From the IMG/VR virus record IMGVR_UViG_3300020467_000038, positions 1-26,463 of that record: 26,463 nucleotides of DNA. One strand, written 5' to 3'. How positions within the stretch are numbered: position 1 is the stretch's first letter; the number at the start of each line of letters is the position of its first letter. Under the pieces are notes generated by a model. It was given only the letters and a program-made list of their open reading frames with translations. It ran no database searches and had not been told where the DNA came from. Positions 24,001 to 26,463 of the stretch are shown one piece after another. A program made the position numbers and the translations under genes. The DNA comes from a virus.

Positions 24001-26439
24001 TTCTGGTAAATTATTTTCTTTTGACCATTGCTCTAGTCCAGGTAAAGTGCCTTCCGTAACTGTTTCTACTGCTCTAGTAGATGCAAGCATTATTTGTCTG
24101 ATTCGATCTGCGCTAAATTTTGTATTTTTAGCAAATTTACTATAAACAAAATTAATTGATTCAACACTAGCTCCTTCTACTGAGCCAAGCGCTAACGCTT
24201 TATTGTATGGAAGTTCTTTAGTCGCAACTTTATCTAAAAGATTTCTTGGTAATCTTGAAAGCTGAGTGCCTTCAATCATTAATGTATTTGTTAAAGTAAT
24301 ACCTTTCTGCGCTAACGACTCTAATGTTTCTCCACTATTTTGCATAAACAATGCAACATCTATTGCGGTCATAGATCCTTTGATAGATGCGCCTTGAGCA
24401 ATATTCTTTAAAGCTGATATTGTTTGTGCTTCTCTAACTGTTGCTACATCTACAAACCTTACATCTACTTCTCCTATTCCTGATCTTTGAGCAAGGTCTA
24501 ATCTATTGTGACCATCAACAATATAGACCTTACCCACATCCCCTATTTCTCCTGTTGTATCTCTCCATACTGTTAGCAAGTCAGCTAAGTTTGGATCAAA
24601 AGTACTAGCTTCTTTAAGAGATCCACTTACCCCTTTCTTGTTAAATTTACCTTCTGATTTAACTTGAAATACATCTGGACGAACTGTTAAGTCAGTAATT
24701 TTAACCTTTGCAACTTCTCCAGCAGTAGGAGCAGCTAACCCAACGCTTGTACCTAGCTCATTAGAAAATCCTCTATCCGAGTCAGGTCTTATTTGTGATT
24801 GTATTTTTTGTTCTGCTACAAATTCTTCGGTAGCTTCGCCAAGTTCTTTTGCAGCCTTTTTAACTATATTCTGTGACTTCTTGACTTCAGTTTCAAGATC
24901 AACTTGTTTTTGTTCTGTATATCCTGTTTCCCATTGTGGATCTTTTATCTCTCCTTCTTTTTTGTAATAACCTAATAAATCTTTTCCAGGTGCATCTTCA
25001 TCTACTTCTCCTATTCTTATAGGTTGCCTAACCTTTCCATCTAATGCTCTTTTTGGCTGAGGTGTTTGTTGTTCTTCTATTGTTTCAGCTTCTATTGTAT
25101 TTTCTTGATTACCTTTAGTTTTTTCATCTGCGTCTAATTTTGCTCTTATCTTTTTGTAGTATTCAATTGCGTCATATTCTTTCTTTAAATTATCAGCGTT
25201 ATCTATTGCTGCTTCAAAAATTTTCCACTTGCTTAAATAGTTAACCATTGGCTTAATTATTCTTGCTTCCGCAGAGTCAACTATTGATCGCAAATAATTT
25301 TCAGCAATTTGATACCCATAATCTTCCGCAGTTTTAGTTCCAATAGATTTATCTAACAAATCAAGTTGTGTATTTTTTGTAGGAAATTGCCCTGGAAAAG
25401 CTCCTTTAAATCCGCCTTGACCAAACTTTCTTGTTAAGTTTAACGCTTTACCTCCAGCTCCAAACGCTACACCCATAGGTATTCCGTTAATTATTTCATT
25501 TACAAATAATGATTTTATTTTTGCTTCGACAAATGAATCATTTAATCTAGCGTTGTTATTAATTCCTTCTGGTAATAAATTATCCATTAAAGAAGGTTGG
25601 TATGGATCTCCTAAAATAGTTTCTGCTATAAGCGAATTTCTTGCTCCTTCTACTGAATTTTTAGCTACAAACTTACTTACCTTGCTTACTCTTGGCATAT
25701 TAACCTTCATCCAACTTATAGCTTTAGCAAACTGTGGAGAGGCAGCTTTAGCTTTCTTAAATACGTTTGCAGCATATACATATTCATCTGGTAGTCCAGG
25801 AGTTAATGCTTTAGCAGCAGCAAAGGTTAAAAAGAATGGTGCTACTTCTCCAGCAAAAGTTGACCCCATATCAGCTAATGGTCTGCCAGTATCTATAACT
25901 GGAAAACCGCCAACCAGTTCGTCAAAAGATGCACCTTTACCGCCAAGTAATCCCCAGTTTTCGCCAGCCAATCTGTCTTGACCACTCATAGGTTCAAAGT
26001 CAGGATCATCTTTTATTTGGAATGGATCTTTATTATCTGCAATATCTTGGAATATATTTTTACTTATAAGTCCTGTACCCATAGCATCTGCTATGCTCAT
26101 TCTGTTATTTATATCGCCAAGTTTTTTAAAAAATTCTGGCAAACTTTTTTTATCTATACCAGCTTTTATTGCTTTCATTGCCAAAGCATTAGCACCAACT
26201 ACATCCCCTGTTAGCATTTCTGCCATAAATCCAGGCATATCCATCCTTACCATGTCATTCAAAGTATTATTAATACCTGTAACACCACTAATAGCGGTTC
26301 TATCTACAATTCTTGCTAAGTCTCCTAATGCGTTTCTTAATCTAAACTGACCTTTTAGTTCTTTTGGAGCATACTTTCCTTTGTAATCTTTGCTGAAAAT
26401 ATTTAATTTGTCGTATAAACCTAAAATTGGTGTTGACAT
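18001..26439 (-). CDS. Giant internal virion (ejection) protein with polyvalent effector domains
   Basis: At 2812 aa this is twice the length of T7 gp16 (1318). Position before the fibre anchor fits gp16, and the C-terminal third has the FPTNRTPLNLVKSALRHLPL block (about 2306-2328) typical of large ejected proteins, with a hydrophobic GIGAVATGL segment near 2365. Enzyme-like parts occur earlier. ParB/Srx-type: a strand segment from about 576 and D642-G-H-N-R646. Zincin-type: HESFH at 1363-1367. A possible ADP-ribosyltransferase-like segment spans about 1700-1845 (H1705, GKGTYF, KYQGIRVDG). Between them lie charged coiled-coil regions. No lytic transglycosylase motif was found at the N-terminus. 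The ATG at 26437-26439 is preceded by AGGTAGAG. Such multidomain proteins are called polyvalent and are thought to enter the host with the DNA. Confidence 0.9.
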   Translation of the reverse strand: MSTPILGLYDKLNIFSKDYKGKYAPKELKGQFRLRNALGDLARIVDRTAISGVTGINNTLNDMVRMDMPGFMAEMLTGDVVGANALAMKAIKAGIDKKSLPEFFKKLGDINNRMSIADAMGTGLISKNIFQDIADNKDPFQIKDDPDFEPMSGQDRLAGENWGLLGGKGASFDELVGGFPVIDTGRPLADMGSTFAGEVAPFFLTFAAAKALTPGLPDEYVYAANVFKKAKAASPQFAKAISWMKVNMPRVSKVSKFVAKNSVEGARNSLIAETILGDPYQPSLMDNLLPEGINNNARLNDSFVEAKIKSLFVNEIINGIPMGVAFGAGGKALNLTRKFGQGGFKGAFPGQFPTKNTQLDLLDKSIGTKTAEDYGYQIAENYLRSIVDSAEARIIKPMVNYLSKWKIFEAAIDNADNLKKEYDAIEYYKKIRAKLDADEKTKGNQENTIEAETIEEQQTPQPKRALDGKVRQPIRIGEVDEDAPGKDLLGYYKKEGEIKDPQWETGYTEQKQVDLETEVKKSQNIVKKAAKELGEATEEFVAEQKIQSQIRPDSDRGFSNELGTSVGLAAPTAGEVAKVKITDLTVRPDVFQVKSEGKFNKKGVSGSLKEASTFDPNLADLLTVWRDTTGEIGDVGKVYIVDGHNRLDLAQRSGIGEVDVRFVDVATVREAQTISALKNIAQGASIKGSMTAIDVALFMQNSGETLESLAQKGITLTNTLMIEGTQLSRLPRNLLDKVATKELPYNKALALGSVEGASVESINFVYSKFAKNTKFSADRIRQIMLASTRAVETVTEGTLPGLEQWSKENNLPEISAIAEAFLKTLRTEISGLRAVTQKNKKAAIEKVQGNKIAYDDSVDRRLEAERQVERFEGLAYTVSDTNRLINELATQMKANKISANQIIKNNFETIKSAMAGDDAPLTKIESEPARVQKEVDAKLNEKANDLLRNEKPEPISREEVQKVVNKEKEELLQGYSEQEIFDIEDELVGNNGSLNKNHSKIGETLKSTVTNANKKKLPISTRGGFKFKELGDVSRVTFADMWKILKVRHPMTLRFDNEKWAGTAKPRYGKYQIEFANDIDKAIYITGNRWNKKPSAKDGEFRAFLEEVGIPSNRQYESFIKIKNQLKELAAQDPEDGVLILENSRAYEYSIEAPIATRGGKMLGNGRFTIIGNYTDERGWVRKDPRYKPEMFDKNLKKGDFELDDLREIENENVKKANKKLQDKYNKEYKDSTNPKNFDPLDPKNNEQLEFALEDDIYTNMGNDHVNADVNLTEQQAQELVDIARKIAGANVQNLRLVDAIEPKITAKAAADYGLPPSAIGRTGRAKGVFKFGSTPAKDLIILAMTYKSHFINFGSMMQTLRHESFHRIQDRYLTLKEQRLLDSPAVDRQLREIVASFYPKHQKYLFGAKRMSEREVQAFAFSVFDELDFAKEPTWLQPFRKLKEIAEKINNKLSGYGFKTYKDIFRDAQAGRLAERTPRPFRFAKNIPGNTAPEPASFALNPDEFTENLETIKVAIRDGDMTIEEAMDGLYRRLINRKLNPDGKRYIPTSEADLIATNKAFETSLFELLGTREDATKVPSFTMENMKRLGLQLITESNFRTDEILALHKKAMRGDKNALQKQVAQAAIILQRDVQIQQMKEVALDIKLNPNDSTSKSLLISLWEDAMKVSVAIAEVNRPSAQNLRMQQMDFLGGQEMFIPPYQHIEVDVATTKTGTTALEKGVEEAGLVQDKGLGKGTYFKSMDGGEVREKSTYVDGVVNADIMILDLTSQNKSLSKLLQELNIENVGAVLDGKLTAEQKGALAEYLASKKYQGIRVDGTEFGQPGDIIYVPDSNQANKIINSKAQIQEGSDPADIPEQQSIPGVFKKAVLEQENIFENLMSKKDYESVMNNKPTKRAREIMEIIAESLYLYKDRTKSMNNFMTNFAKGLDNVGKGQLTQEKIAQIARNGIFLNSATLGKVLGGSLFRAVTLPYSQYMGAGKTKRKALAAGDMDGARMARMRQQLNLTMYLRYFVHSAHAFRLALSAVKHDEVFGNINRGYFEADGYRKSKNPNKQPKIRRFDDYVQEEIDDEARRMLSGGKGVAKHLTNPETNPVILATHYLTKGVKTTFGSGASRVMSGLDTLVGMTVAPSYEYARLMEQELFQKMAQGFDMHDPRIFNEAHKKAEAALNRSLADVEMPDGSVIKGGFMDSVHARQAVDYVNFTDSIEVDRNERTVEYGIRRAQEKGLTQPEDILEFAEQYRNDADLNNLEYFTKASEPTNDQFRVFGKGLSSTETGFDELGQQILNYPSKRIHKATRAVPLLGVVFPTNRTPLNLVKSALRHLPLPTNRLVDSYWRDITSEDLFQRERAIGEIATSQHLFALGIGAVATGLVEFSGPQSTNPNRDRLNRYMHRPPNAIRFRTPGSNEWSDWYSLDMFDTASFIFGSIGGYVDAIKRMPRDDQFEIPYTENDEIVYSDKAQEAYIIANAHTLRRFDGYTAAKAIGDTVKENTVGYFRKSVMANIGNFYDLITELMQTEESGNQYIHTGKRNMLETTIARYMKMPLALLRQTRIGFDNKRYLINESVNATTGERTWYATASDLATELLSEIPGLQNLFGTPELDPIYGQPVEYDYAYGAENIKNPLLRSLVMNIHPLAMFRPTKERNGTVYKELSRLHGFGAYPRFSTRTSLGIKGYVMSNQEFMEFRELMTTLKDPNGSGLTFAQDLERLINSDAYKELPDYDPEFDATGLPRNIVSKRAMLTKLYAIDQLAKKYRDAAVRYFINTKPYLQHLQNENKILNKEVAQTTNDFPNQVEAWRSIVNSDVRTG

Positions 26440-26463
26440 TTTTGTGTCTCTACCTACTCCAAA

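Noticed and set aside
25553-25981. 142-aa plus-strand frame within the giant gene
   Set aside because: Antisense to a conserved long reading frame, with no start signal or recognisable domain.
1-26463. tRNA genes, CRISPR arrays, integrase or insertion sequences
   Set aside because: No cloverleaf, spaced direct repeats, recombinase motifs or transposase frames were found by eye, so nothing supports lysogeny genes or mobile elements in this window.
1-26463. Direct terminal repeats at the window ends
   Set aside because: The first and last few dozen bases share no visible repeat; the window is evidently an internal part of a longer genome.

Overview
The window is 26 kb of an AT-rich tailed-phage genome of the T7-like (podovirus, autographivirus) type. 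The T7 hallmarks are a single-subunit RNA polymerase, followed in order by a gp2.5-like ssDNA-binding protein, a gp3-like endonuclease, a gp4-like primase-helicase, a gp6-like exonuclease, a gp8-like portal and a gp9-like scaffold. Further hallmarks are a tail-fibre protein with the T7 gp17 N-terminal domain and a giant internal virion protein. The small accessory genes (a 50-aa Lys-rich protein beginning MARKGLY, and the pair of small genes before the portal) and the fibre's cupredoxin-like motif are of kinds I associate with marine podoviruses. A marine bacterial host is therefore likely, but the host cannot be named from this sequence.

Layout, plus strand. Positions 1-307 are non-coding, with a sigma70-like promoter and several inverted repeats. 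Positions 308-4525 form the early region. It holds an unknown gene, three stacked inverted repeats, an ArdA-type antirestriction gene closed by a strong terminator, and then a tightly overlapping run of small genes. Most of these have a strong AGGAGG-type ribosome binding site, including several missing from ordinary ORF calls (53, 34, 45, 56 and 20 aa). The run ends in a ribbon-helix-helix regulator that overlaps the RNA polymerase gene. Positions 4522-10200 are the RNA polymerase and replication genes, linked by stop/start overlaps. Positions 10364-13490 hold two small conserved genes, the portal, a small overlapping ORF and the scaffold. One 50-aa gene (10195-10347) lies on the minus strand between the replication and structural blocks.

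Layout, minus strand. From the right edge leftward: a 2812-aa internal virion protein, the gp17-like fibre anchor, a 1073-aa RCC1-repeat adhesin and a 102-aa protein. The last gene meets the scaffold tail to tail, and their stop codons overlap.

How it would work. Host RNA polymerase would transcribe the early region, where ArdA protects incoming DNA from type I restriction, as Ocr does in T7. The phage RNA polymerase would then drive replication and structural genes.

Most notable points: (1) no DNA polymerase gene lies between helicase and exonuclease, where T7-like phages carry it, or anywhere else in the window; (2) the tail block is inverted relative to T7 and the capsid gene is absent after the scaffold; (3) the 2812-aa virion protein carries a ParB/Srx-like motif, an HExxH zincin-like motif and a possible ADP-ribosyltransferase-like segment, the architecture of an injected polyvalent effector; (4) the adhesin combines RCC1 repeats with a cupredoxin-like segment that has a His-Cys-His-Met set.
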